DNA of 64,000 nt. Source: Macrotis lagotis. Taxonomy: Eukaryota; Chordata; Mammalia; Peramelemorphia; Peramelidae. The position numbers and the translations under genes are program-made. Below, piece by piece: positions 54,911 through 64,000 of the stretch; position 1 is the first letter of the stretch, and every line of letters starts with the position of its first letter. The DNA lies in NCBI RefSeq assembly GCF_037893015.1, contig NC_133666.1, positions 459,450,594 through 459,514,593 on the forward strand, read 5' to 3'. The notes beneath the pieces are model-generated. The model saw only the letters and a program-made list of their open reading frames with translations, ran no database searches and was not told where the DNA came from.

Positions 54911-56515
54911 AGGGACTTCTAGAGTAGAACCAAGATGGCAGCTCAAAGCTAAGAAATTCCAGGAGCTTTTCCCAAAACAACTTTAAATGAAGCCTCTAAA
55001 CTGATCCTAAAATACACAAAAAAATCAGTGAAACAAGTTCTCAACTCAAGATATGTAGGAACCTCAGTAAATATCTATTATCACATGAGTGAAAGGGCAA
55101 TATAGCCCCAAATAGGCAGGAGAGGTAGAAAGTCAGCTGGAGGTTCTTAGCCACAGTGCAACTAAGGTTTAGGCCAGCAGTAAGGGTCCCAACCCCAGCT
55201 CAGAAGACCAAGTTTGAAACCCAGGAATGCTGGGGCAACAGGCAAGACTGGACTGGCCTGACACAGGGAGCAAACTGCTAGCACCTGCAATTCCATAAAC
55301 AATTGGTAAGCTAGGGACCAAACCCCTGGCCACAGCATAGAAAGCTTGTGACTGTGCTCCCTTTGCCTCAGGAGCAAAATTCAACTATCAAAAATGAGAA
55401 GGAAAAAAAAAAGCATGAACCATAAAAGCTACTATTCTGAGAGGGATGATTAAAAATGCCATCTCAGAAGAGGAAAGCAGTGACAAAATGTCTACAAAGG
55501 GATTTTCAAAATGGTCACAAATACAAAAAGAACTCTTAGAAAAGTTCAAAAATAATTTTAAAAACCAATTTCTCAAAAAATTGAGAAAAGGAATGAGTCA
55601 TTTGGGAGAATTATGAAAAATGACTGCAGAACACAATACCTCTCAAAGTAAAATTAGACAAATGGAAAAAGAAAAGTTAATCACCTAAAATTTAGATTAA
55701 ACAAATAAAACCAAAGGCTGAAAAAAAATAGAAGAAAATGTAAAGTATATTTTAGGAAAAATGATGGACCTGGAAAATAGATCCAAGAGAGATAATTTAG
55801 GAATTTTTAGTTTATCTGAAAGCCATGATGGATAATATGCAAGATATTATCATGGAAAATTACCCCAATATCCTAGAACAGTTTGTGTTTCTATGTTTCT
55901 ATAAGAAATGAGTCCGCCGTGGATAGAGCACTGGCCCTGGAGTCAGGAGTACCTGAGTTCAAATCCAGCCTCAGTCACTTAATAATAATAATATTACCTA
56001 GCTGTGTGGCCTTGGGCAAGCCACTTAACCCCATTGCCTTGAAAAACTAAAAAAAAAAAATAATGAGTCGATGGACTTTGGAAAAGTCTGGAAAGACTTG
56101 CATGAACTGAGGCTGAATGAAATGAGCAGAACTAGGAGAATATTGTAGACATTAACAGCAACACTGGAAAATGATCAACTATGATGGACTCAGCTCCTCT
56201 CAGCAGTTCAGTGATCAAGGACAATTCTGAGAGACTTGTTAAGGAAAATGCCATCCACATCCAGAGAAAAAAATAATGAGTATGAATGCAGAGCAAAGCA
56301 TACTATGTTCACTTTTAAAAATCTTTTCTTTCGCTCTAATTCTTCTTTTTACAACATGCTTAATATGGAAATATATTAAACATGATTGTACATGTACAAC
56401 CTGTAGCAGCTTGTTCAGTGCTTTGTGAAGAGGGGAAGGAAGAGAGGGTAGAAGAAAAATGTAGAATTCAAAGGCTTGCAAAAGGATGAATGTTGTATGT
56501 AATTGGAAAAAAATG
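54911..56515 (+). mobile_element. L1 derivative: 5' UTR + ORF1 part joined to 3' end
   Basis: Starts with GGGACTTCTAGAGTAGAACCAAGATGGC-like L1 5' terminus. 5' UTR to about 55390, ORF1 first half ('CTTAGAAAAGTTCAAAAATAAT', 'GAATTTTTAGTTTATCTGAAAGCC', 'GGAAAATTACCCCAATATCCTAG'). Near 55885-55900 it passes straight to the last ORF2 codons and 3' UTR ('AAAGACTTGCATGAACTGAGGC', 'AGCAGTTCAGTGATCAAGGAC'), with a SINE just past the join. Nearly all of ORF2 is absent. Confidence 0.7.
55916..56063 (+). mobile_element. WSINE1/MAR-like SINE, 5'-truncated
   Basis: Starts CCGTGGATAGAGCACTGG, lacking the first ~20 head bases. It has an (AAT)n expansion in the core (TTAATAATAATAATATTACC) and ends in an A tail. 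AATGAGTC flanks it. Confidence 0.9.
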
Positions 56516-56569
56516 AAGTGGGGGGAAAAAGAATAACAATCATAAGGGACTCAAAAAGGTCAAACTATT

Positions 56570-56607
56570 CTTTTTTTTTTTTGCAAGGCAAACACTTAGC
56601 CGCCCCT
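56570..56607 (-). mobile_element. Minimal SINE relic
   Basis: A T run, TTGCAAGGCAAAC, then directly CTTAGCCGCCCC: both ends of an antisense SINE with nearly everything between them deleted. Confidence 0.75.
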
Positions 56608-56663
56608 CAAATATAAATTCTTAAAGCATATAGATAATATTTTCCATTATAAGAATAGTTTGG

Positions 56664-56812
56664 AGGTGGCTAGGTGGCGCTGTGGATAAAGCACCGGCCT
56701 TGGAGTCAGGAGTACCTGGGTTCAAATCCGGTCTCAGACACTTAATAATTACCTAGCTGTGTGGCCTTGGGCAAGCCACTTAACCCCATCTGCCTTGCAA
56801 AAAAAAAAAAAG
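56664..56812 (+). mobile_element. WSINE1/MAR-like SINE
   Basis: Complete sense copy GAGGTGGCTAGGTGGCGCTG ... CATCTGCCTTGCAAAA with a pure A tail. Confidence 0.95.
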
Positions 56813-57217
56813 AATTTATATTTGGTGTTGCTTTCAAGAGTTCAAATAGAAGATTTGAGGCTGATTTGAATATGATGGGAAGATTCTAAAAAATAAATTT
56901 GAGTAGGGAGAGGTAAAAAGGGAGCAATTATACAAAAGGGATGTGAATTTAAGAACAGTTTCAGTTGAAGCAGAATTTAATGGTAATAGAAACAAGTCTT
57001 TTTTCTTAGCAGTATATGGTAGATACTTATATAAAAATTACCCATAAAAACTTTAAATTGAATGAAAATTTTTGTAGATATTTTCTCAGGAAAAAGGTCT
57101 CTTATCACACATATATATATAAAGAACTTTGTCAAATGCATAAATCTTATGAGTCATTCCCCAGTTGATAAATGGTCAAAGAATATGAACAGGAAGTTTT
57201 TTGATGAAGAAATCACA

Positions 57218-57218
<1 letters not shown>

Positions 57219-57249
<31 letters not shown>
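57219..57249. repeat. (AT)n microsatellite
   Basis: Fifteen perfect AT units inside the L1 remnant. Confidence 0.97.
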
Positions 57250-57253
<4 letters not shown>

Positions 57254-57406
57254 TAAAAATGCTCTAAATCATGATTGATTAAAGAAATGCAAATTAAAAC
57301 AACTTTGAGATATCATCTTATACCATCAGATTAGCTAAAATAATAAAAGGGGAAAACAACAAATTTTGGTGGGGATGTTGAAAAACTGGCACACTAATTC
57401 ACTTTT

Positions 57407-57570
57407 TTAAATAGTTTGTTGTTTTTTTTTTTTTTTGCAAGGCAATGGGCTTAGGTGGGTTGCCCAAGGTCCACACAGCTAGGTAATTATTAAGTATCTG
57501 AGGCAGGATTTGAACTCAGGTACTCCTGACTCCAGGGCTTGTGCTCTATCCACTGTGCCACCTAATCACC
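57407..57570 (-). mobile_element. WSINE1/MAR-like SINE inside old L1
   Basis: Antisense copy ending GCCACCTAATCACCCC. CTAATTCACTTTT flanks it at about 57394 and 57572. Confidence 0.92.
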
Positions 57571-57930
57571 CCTAATTCACTTTTGTTGGAACTGAACTGA
57601 TCACCATTTTAGAGTACAATTTGGAAATATCCCCATAGTTATAAAACTATGTTCCCCTTGACCCAGCAATACCAGTATGATCAGGGAGAAAAGAAAAGAA
57701 TTTATATGTTCTAAAATCTTTGTAGTGGCAAAGAAATGGAATGGGGGAATGGCTAAATAATAAGTGGTATATGATTGAAATGGAATACTACTGTGCTATA
57801 AGAAATGATGAATTTGATGATTTTTTTTAAAGTTGCAAGATTTGCATGAAATAATGAAGAGTGCAATGAGCAGAACCAAAAAAATGTAAATAATAATAAC
57901 AATATTGCTCTAAAAACAACTTTGAATAAG

Positions 57931-59160
57931 TTGTTTTGAGTACTGTGAATACTTAGATCAGTACATAGGACTGGGCATTGGGAGATAGTGTCATCTCACT
58001 GTGCTGGGAAGATTAAATAAAGGTGTAGTTAGAGAATATAATTATGTTTGTTATCTAAGAACTGATATGTATGAATTCACTGAGAGTGGACACTAAATTG
58101 ACCACAGACAATCTGCTTTGGTAAAAAGAATATCATCAATGAAATCGTAGATCTAAGCTTAAAGTATAAATAAGAGGCATCATTTATACAGTTTCTCAGC
58201 ACATTGTTTTTCACAAGACACACAGAACAAAGTACATTGTACATGTTTGCTCATATTTCCTGAAAGAATGAATTTTCAAGTTCTCTCACGTCATTGGAGG
58301 TTTTAAGGTATAGATTTCATTACCCTGCACTAAATTCATGTTGCCTCAGGCAACTTAAAAGATGGAAAAGTTACTGATTTTGTTTCCTTACATTATTACA
58401 AAAACATCATATACCTTTAGCTCATAGGATTTCAGTGTACCTACAAATAGGTATATCTGTAGTTTTATTAGTTTTTTTAAAAAATGCCAGAAAGCACATG
58501 AGCATTAAAAAAAGCAAAATATGTTTTGTTTGTGATCAGTGCCTTTAATATTACAATCATTCAGGTTTTTGTCAATTTTGCTAGTTTCTTGAAATTTGCA
58601 CATTTCTATCAGAATATCCTCGACACAGAATCAGTATTGAAGAATTGAAGTAGAGAAGTGTTGAAGGTATTTTGTCAATGTATTTCATATTTAAATTTTT
58701 TTTCTTTTATTTTTAAAGCATCAGTGAACCACTGGAATTCCAGGACTACATGGATTAAAGCACATGATTCATCTATTCATCGCCTTCAGTGATTTTTGTC
58801 TACCCAACCCTATCAAAAGAATTTTTCAAAGAGTGAAGAATATCAGTTGGGGAAGTTGTATTTTCTAAGTATGTGAAGTATTAGGAATGTTCTTCTAAAA
58901 TTTTTTTAAATAAATTTTATTTAAACTTCCATTGATGAGTATAATTATTCATATAGATAAAAAGAAATGCAAGCAGTCAAGCATAAAACAAGATTTTAAA
59001 TGCATCCATCAATTTCTGTTTCCAATTTTTATTTGTTATTTAATGAAAAGATATACATATTAACTTAAACAACCTTAACAAGCAGTCCTGATTTTTTCTG
59101 GAGATGCTTTGTATTAACTAGAAAAGGCCTCTAGAAGTTTATTTTTTTCCTTCATTAAGT
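57931..59160. other. Unassigned AT-rich stretch, 1.2 kb
   Basis: No repeat, no open frame above 60 codons and no RNA gene motif recognised. Candidate unique sequence. Confidence 0.4.
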
Positions 59161-59162
59161 AA

Positions 59163-59375
59163 TAATAGCTCACATTTACTTTGATGCTTGCAATTTGCCT
59201 TGAATACATTATATCATTTAAGCCTAACAAAGGCAGTGCCTACACACTGGTGTTGTGATTATCTCCATTTTACTAATGGGAAAGTAAGGTTGATAAAAAT
59301 TAAATGACTTAGCCAGGATCACACTGGATTAATCAGTATCTGGGTTTATAACTGAATTCAGGGCTGTATGACTTA
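59163..59375 (-). mobile_element. MIR SINE
   Basis: 'ACATTATATCATTTAAGCCTAACAAAGGCAG', 'TATCTCCATTTTACTAATGGG' and 'AAATGACTTAGCCAGGATCACAC' give the antisense MIR order. Confidence 0.8.
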
Positions 59376-59464
59376 AGGGTTTTGTTTTGGTTGTTTTTTT
59401 GCAGTGTTATACCTTACATAAACTTAGAGAGTATTGGTTTAACCATATACAATATGGCTTTTTA

Positions 59465-59560
59465 CATTCAGGAACTGAGCCCCAGACAAGTTAAGTGAGT
59501 TGCCCAGGGTCAAATAACTAGTAAATGAGACAGTAGTAAGTGGTTAGATAACTCAGTAGA
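59465..59560 (-). mobile_element. MIR-like remnant
   Basis: 'CTGAGCCCCAGACAAGTTAAGTGAGTTGCCCAGGGTC' is the antisense MIR core. Confidence 0.55.
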
Positions 59561-59627
59561 TAGACCTAAGTTTAAAGCCTTAAACTGATAACCAAACTAT
59601 CCATTTTTTTTTTAAAGAATAAAACAA

Positions 59628-59790
59628 GGGGCAGCTAGGTGGCGTAGTGGATAAAGCACTGGCCTTGGAGTCAGGAGTACCTGGGTTCAAATCCAATCTC
59701 AGACACTTAATAATTACCTAGCTGTGTGGCCTTGGGCAAGCCAGTTATAACCCCATTTGCCTTGCAAAAAAAAAAAAACAACCTTAAAAA
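59628..59790 (+). mobile_element. WSINE1/MAR-like SINE
   Basis: Complete sense copy with a 2-base insertion (CCAGTTATAACCCC). AAAGAATAAAACAA flanks it at 59614-59627 and about 59792. Confidence 0.95.
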
Positions 59791-60054
59791 AAAGAATAAA
59801 ACAAAAAGAATGAATTGTAAAAGCATGCTCAGAAATTGCTAGGGAGGATTTTGGAAGTCAGAAAAAGAGGTCAGGAATGATACCTGAAGGCCAGCATCTA
59901 CTAAAAAGCAGCTTGTTTTGTATCACTTCATTTTACAGATAAGGAGACATGCAAAAATGACCATTGTGATCAGAGGCTACTTTGCCTTGAAATGGATCAA
60001 AAATGACTGTGAAGGAAGAGCAGATTTTCCCTAAAAAAATTAACAGTCGTAGGA

Positions 60055-60405
60055 CAGACACATTGTAGAGTGTTCAGAAGGGGCTGACCTTATAGTCAAT
60101 GGGACTTGGGTTCAGATATTAGGAAGGGAAGATAATAAACATTTATTAATACCAGCAATTATACTAATCATTTTATTATCTCATTTGATCCTCACAACAA
60201 CCCCCTAGGTAGGTACTACTATGACCCCTATTTTTCAGTTAGAAAAGCTGAGGTGGGCAGAGATTAAATGACACAGGGTGGCACAGATAGTAAGTGACTA
60301 AGACTGGCTTTAAACTTAACTTGTCTGGGGCTCAGTTCTTGAATGTATAAAATGAGGGATTTTAGACTTGATCGTTTGATGGCTTCTAAGGACTCTTCAC
60401 TTCTA
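60055..60405. mobile_element. MIR split by an opposite MIR
   Basis: Sense MIR head ('GACTTGGGTTCAGAT' ~60100) and tail ('CTGGGGCTCAGTTCTTGAATG ... AAAATGAGGGATTTTAG' ~60326) surround an antisense MIR (60130-60310: 'ATCTCATTTGATCCTCACAACAACCC', 'TGAGGTGGGCAGAGATTAAATG'). Confidence 0.6.
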
Positions 60406-60800
60406 AGCTAATGATGATGTGATATCCTCAGTGAGATCAGCCAATTCTTTAAGAAAATATTACAGATAAGTTGCAGACTCCAATCTACAAAGCAATTTTT
60501 GACACTTGGGAATTCCTTGTCCTGATGAATTCACAGGTCTATGATCAAAACAAAAACAAAGAAAGTGATTATAATATTATTTCCTTTTGGTAACTCTTAG
60601 CCTATCAGGATAAGTTAATTGAGAAACTCAAGGGAACATTAAGTTTATTTGTTCATTCTAGCAAAAACATAGGCCTAATTTCTGTTGTTTAAGGCTGTAT
60701 CAGATACTGTGCTGTGTTAGGGATATAAGACCAAAAAAATTATTAATTAAGCACCTCTTATTTCATGATTCCTCTTTTATGTGGTAGAACTGGAAGATCC
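60406..60800. other. Mostly unassigned stretch
   Basis: An L2-tail-like scrap at 60690-60735 ('GATACTGTGCTGTGTTAGGG'). The rest is not recognised. Confidence 0.35.
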
Positions 60801-60892
60801 CTGAAAGGTCATCTAATTCAAGCTCATAGCTAATGCCCTAATCCAGATTCTGCTTGAATATATACTGTTGCAATGGAATGAGAACAGTTCAG

Positions 60893-60907
60893 GTGTGTTT
60901 GTGTGTT

Positions 60908-60947
<40 letters not shown>
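60893..60947. repeat. (GT)n microsatellite
   Basis: GT run with two TTTG interruptions near its start. Confidence 0.97.
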
Positions 60948-60949
<2 letters not shown>

Positions 60950-61788
60950 CACATATGTATACAGAGCTCTGGTAATCACAAATTCCTTGACCTCTCTTGG
61001 TCTCAGTAAAACAAGTGAACTGTCCTGGGAAGTTTATGAAGCATAGGAATTGTTTCATTCTTTTTATATTATCTCTAGCATCTAGGGCAGGAGGTAGGTA
61101 CTTAATAAATGTTTGCTGATTAAATGACCACTAAGGGCTCTTGCAGCTCTAAATCTATGAGTCTACAATCTTCAATGATTAGAAATTCACTCACAAACCA
61201 CTGACTTCTACCTTTAGACATTGATAGGTGTTGGGATGTTCTTCCTTGGACTAAGCTGAAATTTGAATTCTTATAATTTCTTCCTGTTGACTCTAGTTCT
61301 GACCTCTGAATTCAGAAACACAATTAAGTCTAATTCTTCTTCCACAAGGCAGTTCTTCAAATAGTAGAAGTAACGATCATAAATGACATTTTTTAGACAA
61401 ACATCCCCAGTTCCTTCAACCTATCCTCATATGACATGGTTTCAAATGCCCTCCTCCATTCTTCTGGATGAACTCCAGCCTGAACATAATACTCTAGATG
61501 TGGTCTCACTGTGAGTACAGTGAGACTGTTACTTCCCTTGATCTGAATGTTATGCCTCTGTTTGTCCATTGCATGAGCTTTCTTTGGCAGCTTCATTATC
61601 CTGTTGACGTATATTGAGTTTTCAGACAACAAGAACATTTTTTTTATGTGACCTGGTCAAGTCTTTCATATACTGTATTTTTGTATTGGATTTATGTTTA
61701 TCCCTATTTTAGTTTTATTTTGTTTGATTGAGCCCATTATTCCATACTACTGAATATTTCATGGATTTTGACTATTGTCAATCAACAA

Positions 61789-61790
<2 letters not shown>

Positions 61791-61840
<50 letters not shown>
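61791..61840. repeat. (CA)n microsatellite
   Basis: Twenty-five perfect AC units, within the L3/CR1 remnant. Confidence 0.98.
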
Positions 61841-61842
<2 letters not shown>

Positions 61843-62176
61843 GGCACCCTTTCATATTTTCTTTTACCTACAAATCTGATAAGCATGACATCTATATATC
61901 TTCATCCAAGCCACTGGTAAAACATTGAACATAGAAGAACCAAAGTCAAAAACCCTGCTGCATACTGCCTTCCACTGATCAACACTTTTGGGACATATTC
62001 ACCCAAGCAGTAATCCTATGACTGTACTAACATCCAACTAATATTTGTCCATCCAAAATACAAGAAGATGGTGTCAGATGGCTCACTGAAATCTAATTCT
62101 ACATTTTCCTTATCTACAGGTTTCATAATCCTTTCAGAAAGGAAATCTAGTTTATAGGTGCAACCAAAGAGGCAAA

Positions 62177-62290
62177 TGTGAGAAAACTGAGGCTGAGAGG
62201 GCTTAAGTGATTTGCCTTGATCACACAGCTAGGGCTTAAAGTAAAATTTGAACTTGAGTCTTCCTGACTCCAAGCCATTCCACTTGCCCC
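62177..62290 (-). mobile_element. MIR/Mar-type SINE
   Basis: 'GAGAAAACTGAGGCTGAGAGGG', 'TTAAGTGATTTGCC', 'CACACAGCTAGGGC', 'CTTCCTGACTCCAAGCC' is the antisense order. Confidence 0.75.
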
Positions 62291-62399
62291 CTCAATGCCT
62301 AGAGTATATAATATAATTTATAGTTATTTAAATAGTTTTTATGGTACCTTCTACTGAAATTTGGGCCTCTGACCCTTTATCAGATCCCATTAATTCTGT

Positions 62400-62790
62400 A
62401 AGAAATTTAGATTCTGCACATTCATCTCTTGATAAAAGGCTATCTTCCTTCTAGACTCAGCTCAAGTACCATCTCCTTTCCTTAGATGAAAGAGGATCTT
62501 TCTGTCATCACATTTTCTTTTTTAGGTTTTTTTTTTTTGCAAGGCAAATGGGGTTAAGTGGCTTGTCCAAGGCCACACAGCCAGGTAATTATTAAGTGTC
62601 TGAGACTGGATTTGAACCCAGGTACTCCTGACTCCAGGGCCAGTGCTTTATCCACTGCGCCACCTAGCCGCCCCTGTCATCATATTTTCTTAGAAAACTT
62701 TGTCTACCCATATTTTTGCCCTTAATATAGTCTATTTCATATAATTTGTATCTCTCTTGTAGTGAATTGGAAAAGAATCATTATTTGTAC
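62400..62790 (+). mobile_element. L2 LINE 3' fragment, split by a SINE
   Basis: 'CTTCTAGACTCAGCTCAAGTACCATCTCC' then, after the SINE, 'TTTGTCTACCCATATTTTTGCCC'. Confidence 0.6.
62521..62674 (-). mobile_element. WSINE1/MAR-like SINE inside L2
   Basis: Antisense copy ending GCCACCTAGCCGCCCC. CTGTCATCACATTTTCTT (62502) and CTGTCATCATATTTTCTT (62675) are the target copies. Confidence 0.95.
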
Positions 62791-62848
62791 CAAAAGCCAT
62801 TTTCAGAATGACTCTGCCACTTAGTACTTATATGATCTGGGCAGAGGG

Positions 62849-62996
62849 AGGGGCAGCTATATGGCGCAGTGGGTAGGGCACCTGCCCTGGAGTCAGGAGG
62901 GCCCGAGTTCAAATCTGATGTGAGGCATTTAATAATTTCTTAAGTGTGTGACCTTTGCCAAGTCACTTAACCCCAATGCCTTGCAAAACAAAACAA
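62849..62996 (+). mobile_element. WSINE1/MAR-like SINE, diverged
   Basis: GAGGGGCAGCTATATGGCGCAG ... CAATGCCTTGCAAAACAAAAC. Confidence 0.88.
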
Positions 62997-63245
62997 AGTC
63001 AGGAGGCTTTGAATTCAAATGTGGCCTCAGACATTAGCAGTGTGACCTTGGACAAGTCACTTAGCTTTGCCTCCTATCCAGGGCTTTCTCTAAGTCTGAT
63101 TCATAGCTAGCTCTGGAGGAGCAAGTGAGGTTGGTGACTTAGCACAGCCCCCCCCCCCCATTTGAATGCAATTCATGTGCATGTCATGGAATTACCTCCC
63201 TAATGTCCTGGTCTTCTTGAGAATGAAGGACAAACATCATTTTCA
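62997..63245 (+). mobile_element. SINE with RTE-type 3' end (Mar-like)
   Basis: 'GAATTCAAATGTGGCCTCAGAC', 'GACCTTGGACAAGTCACTTAGC', 'GCTCTGGAGGAGCAAGTGAGG', 'TTCATGTGCATGTCATGG', end 'GAATGAAGGACAAACATCATTTTC'. Same family as 39580. A C run at about 63150-63160 interrupts it. Confidence 0.8.
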
Positions 63246-64000
63246 TCATATGATCTAGGGTAAATCTTTCTTCACCTAAAAGGTGAGGAGTTAGTCTGGC
63301 CTCTCTTATGTCACTTACAGCTATTCAACTCAATGCTTGCCAGATTATTTCAACTTACTTTCATTTCCATGAACACAATAATACATCTTATGTTTATTAC
63401 TTTTGGAAAAAATGGTAAGTTATATTGTGACATGAACAGCATGTTTCCTTTTCTTTTCTCCCACTGTCCTTATTTATCTCATCTTCTCACCTGCACAGTG
63501 CATGGGAGGCTATACTGATATACAGACAGGGTTACCCAATAGAAAATGATTTCTGGCCTTTTTAAATAAGTTTTGTTTTTTTGTTTTACTATTTCCTCCT
63601 ACATGATCTTTTTTGAAAGCTAGGATGACATTACTCATACATCATTTTCATGATATTCATTTTTCAGAATCTGTGAGTAGATGATATACTTTTTACATGT
63701 TAGAAATTGCTGCTAAACTCTAGCGGGAAGTTCCATGTTAGGCAATTTCCTTCATTGGGGTTACCAGAAATGGAAGAAAGCCTGTCAACATCAGAGTATC
63801 TTTTTGATTCATATTAATTTCTTTCGTTTATGCTTATTCTAGTTACTTTGCTTTGGGAGTTAAGTTGCTACACCCAGTAATACCATGTTAAGTTATATTA
63901 CTATTAAATATATAACTAACACATGGCAACATTAAGCATGCATCAACCACAGCAGGCTTACTCTTAAATCAATTTATGCTTTTATTAAATACTTTCTAAA
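63246..64000. other. Unassigned stretch to window end
   Basis: Opens with a MIR-like scrap ('ATGATCTAGGGTAAATC ... CACCTAAAAGGTGAGGAG'). The rest is AT-rich and not recognised. Confidence 0.35.

Larger units (their letters stand above)
57030..57930 (+). mobile_element. Old L1 3' part
   Basis: 'CATTCCCCAGTTGATAAATGGTCAAAGAATATGAAC', 'TGATTAAAGAAATGCAAATTAAAAC', 'CTTGACCCAGCAATACC' and 'GTGCAATGAGCAGAACC' are the ORF2 C-terminal part and 3' UTR; the frame at 57062 reads SHSPVDKWSKNMNRKFFDEEI. Interrupted by an (AT)n run and a SINE. Confidence 0.8.
60805..62160 (-). mobile_element. L3/CR1-type LINE, 3' ORF part and 3' UTR
   Basis: Old CR1-clade LINE in antisense. The minus-strand frame 61638-61393 contains TVRPHLEYYVQ and SYEDRLKELGMF, the C-terminal reverse-transcriptase-ORF motifs of CR1/L3 (usual form VRPHLEYCVQ ... 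YEERLRELGLF). Plus-strand order: 'GGTCATCTAATTCAAGC' (60809), 'GATGTGGTCTCACTGTGAGTACAG' (61495), 'CAAATCTGATAAGCATGACATC' (61871), 'GGCTCACTGAAATCTAATTCTAC' (62079). Two CA/GT microsatellites and a MIR-like 3' end near 61130 interrupt it. Broken by many stops; no ends. Confidence 0.85.

Overview
The window looks like non-coding chromosomal DNA from a marsupial, probably an Australian (dasyurid-like) one. The basis is the main repeat: about 27 copies of one tRNA-derived SINE (the 'GGGGCAGCTAGGTGGC ... TTGCCTTGCAAAAA' type, WSINE1/MAR-like), together with marsupial-type L1, abundant L2, CR1/L3, MIR, and SINEs with RTE-type 3' ends. The order-level assignment is inference. I find no intact host protein-coding gene and no tRNA, rRNA or snRNA gene. 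The longer open frames are pieces of transposon ORFs or chance frames across repeats. Layout: 0-4.3 kb holds an ORF2 fragment of L1 (minus strand) with SINEs, between two copies of a 130-bp repeat. 4.5-6 kb has a microsatellite, a MIR and an RTE-like fragment. 6.1-11.1 kb is one L2 (plus strand) split by an old L1, which itself carries an LTR fossil. 11-15.3 kb has SINEs, L2 tails and an L1 tail. 15.6-18 kb is a second L2, split by a younger L1 at the equivalent L2 position and then by a SINE. 18-22.9 kb is MIR-rich and otherwise unassigned. 23-25.9 kb is a pile of L1 pieces joined to a 272-bp near-identical copy of the 17.5-kb locus. 26.2-29.4 kb is a 3.2-kb ORF1-only L1 derivative (HAL1-like, minus strand) bounded by a 12-bp target-site duplication (TSD). 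29.4-32 kb is partly unassigned and contains a ~175-bp inverted repeat with ~95% matching arms. 33-37.5 kb is mostly L2 (minus) with a second LTR fossil. 37.5-43 kb mixes L2, L3, SINEs and a young L1 tail with a 16-bp TSD. 43.2-53.1 kb is an old minus-strand L1 into which a full-length 6.75-kb L1 has inserted (11-bp TSD). 53.1-57.9 kb holds three older plus-strand L1 pieces, and 58-64 kb an L3/CR1 remnant, MIRs, SINEs and unassigned AT-rich DNA. How the parts work together: there is no operon or pathway. The functional story is parasitism between retroelements. L1 proteins would have mobilised L1 and the ORF1-only derivative and probably the A-tailed SINE; RTE probably mobilised the second SINE class. 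Points most worth a second look are the ORF1-only element with its own TSD, and the three SINE-like units inside its 3' part, whose differences from the local SINE consensus are strongly skewed to T-to-C on the plus strand (A-to-G in the element's own transcript). Next come the copied 272-bp patch, the two L2 copies hit by L1 at the same site, and the long inverted repeat.
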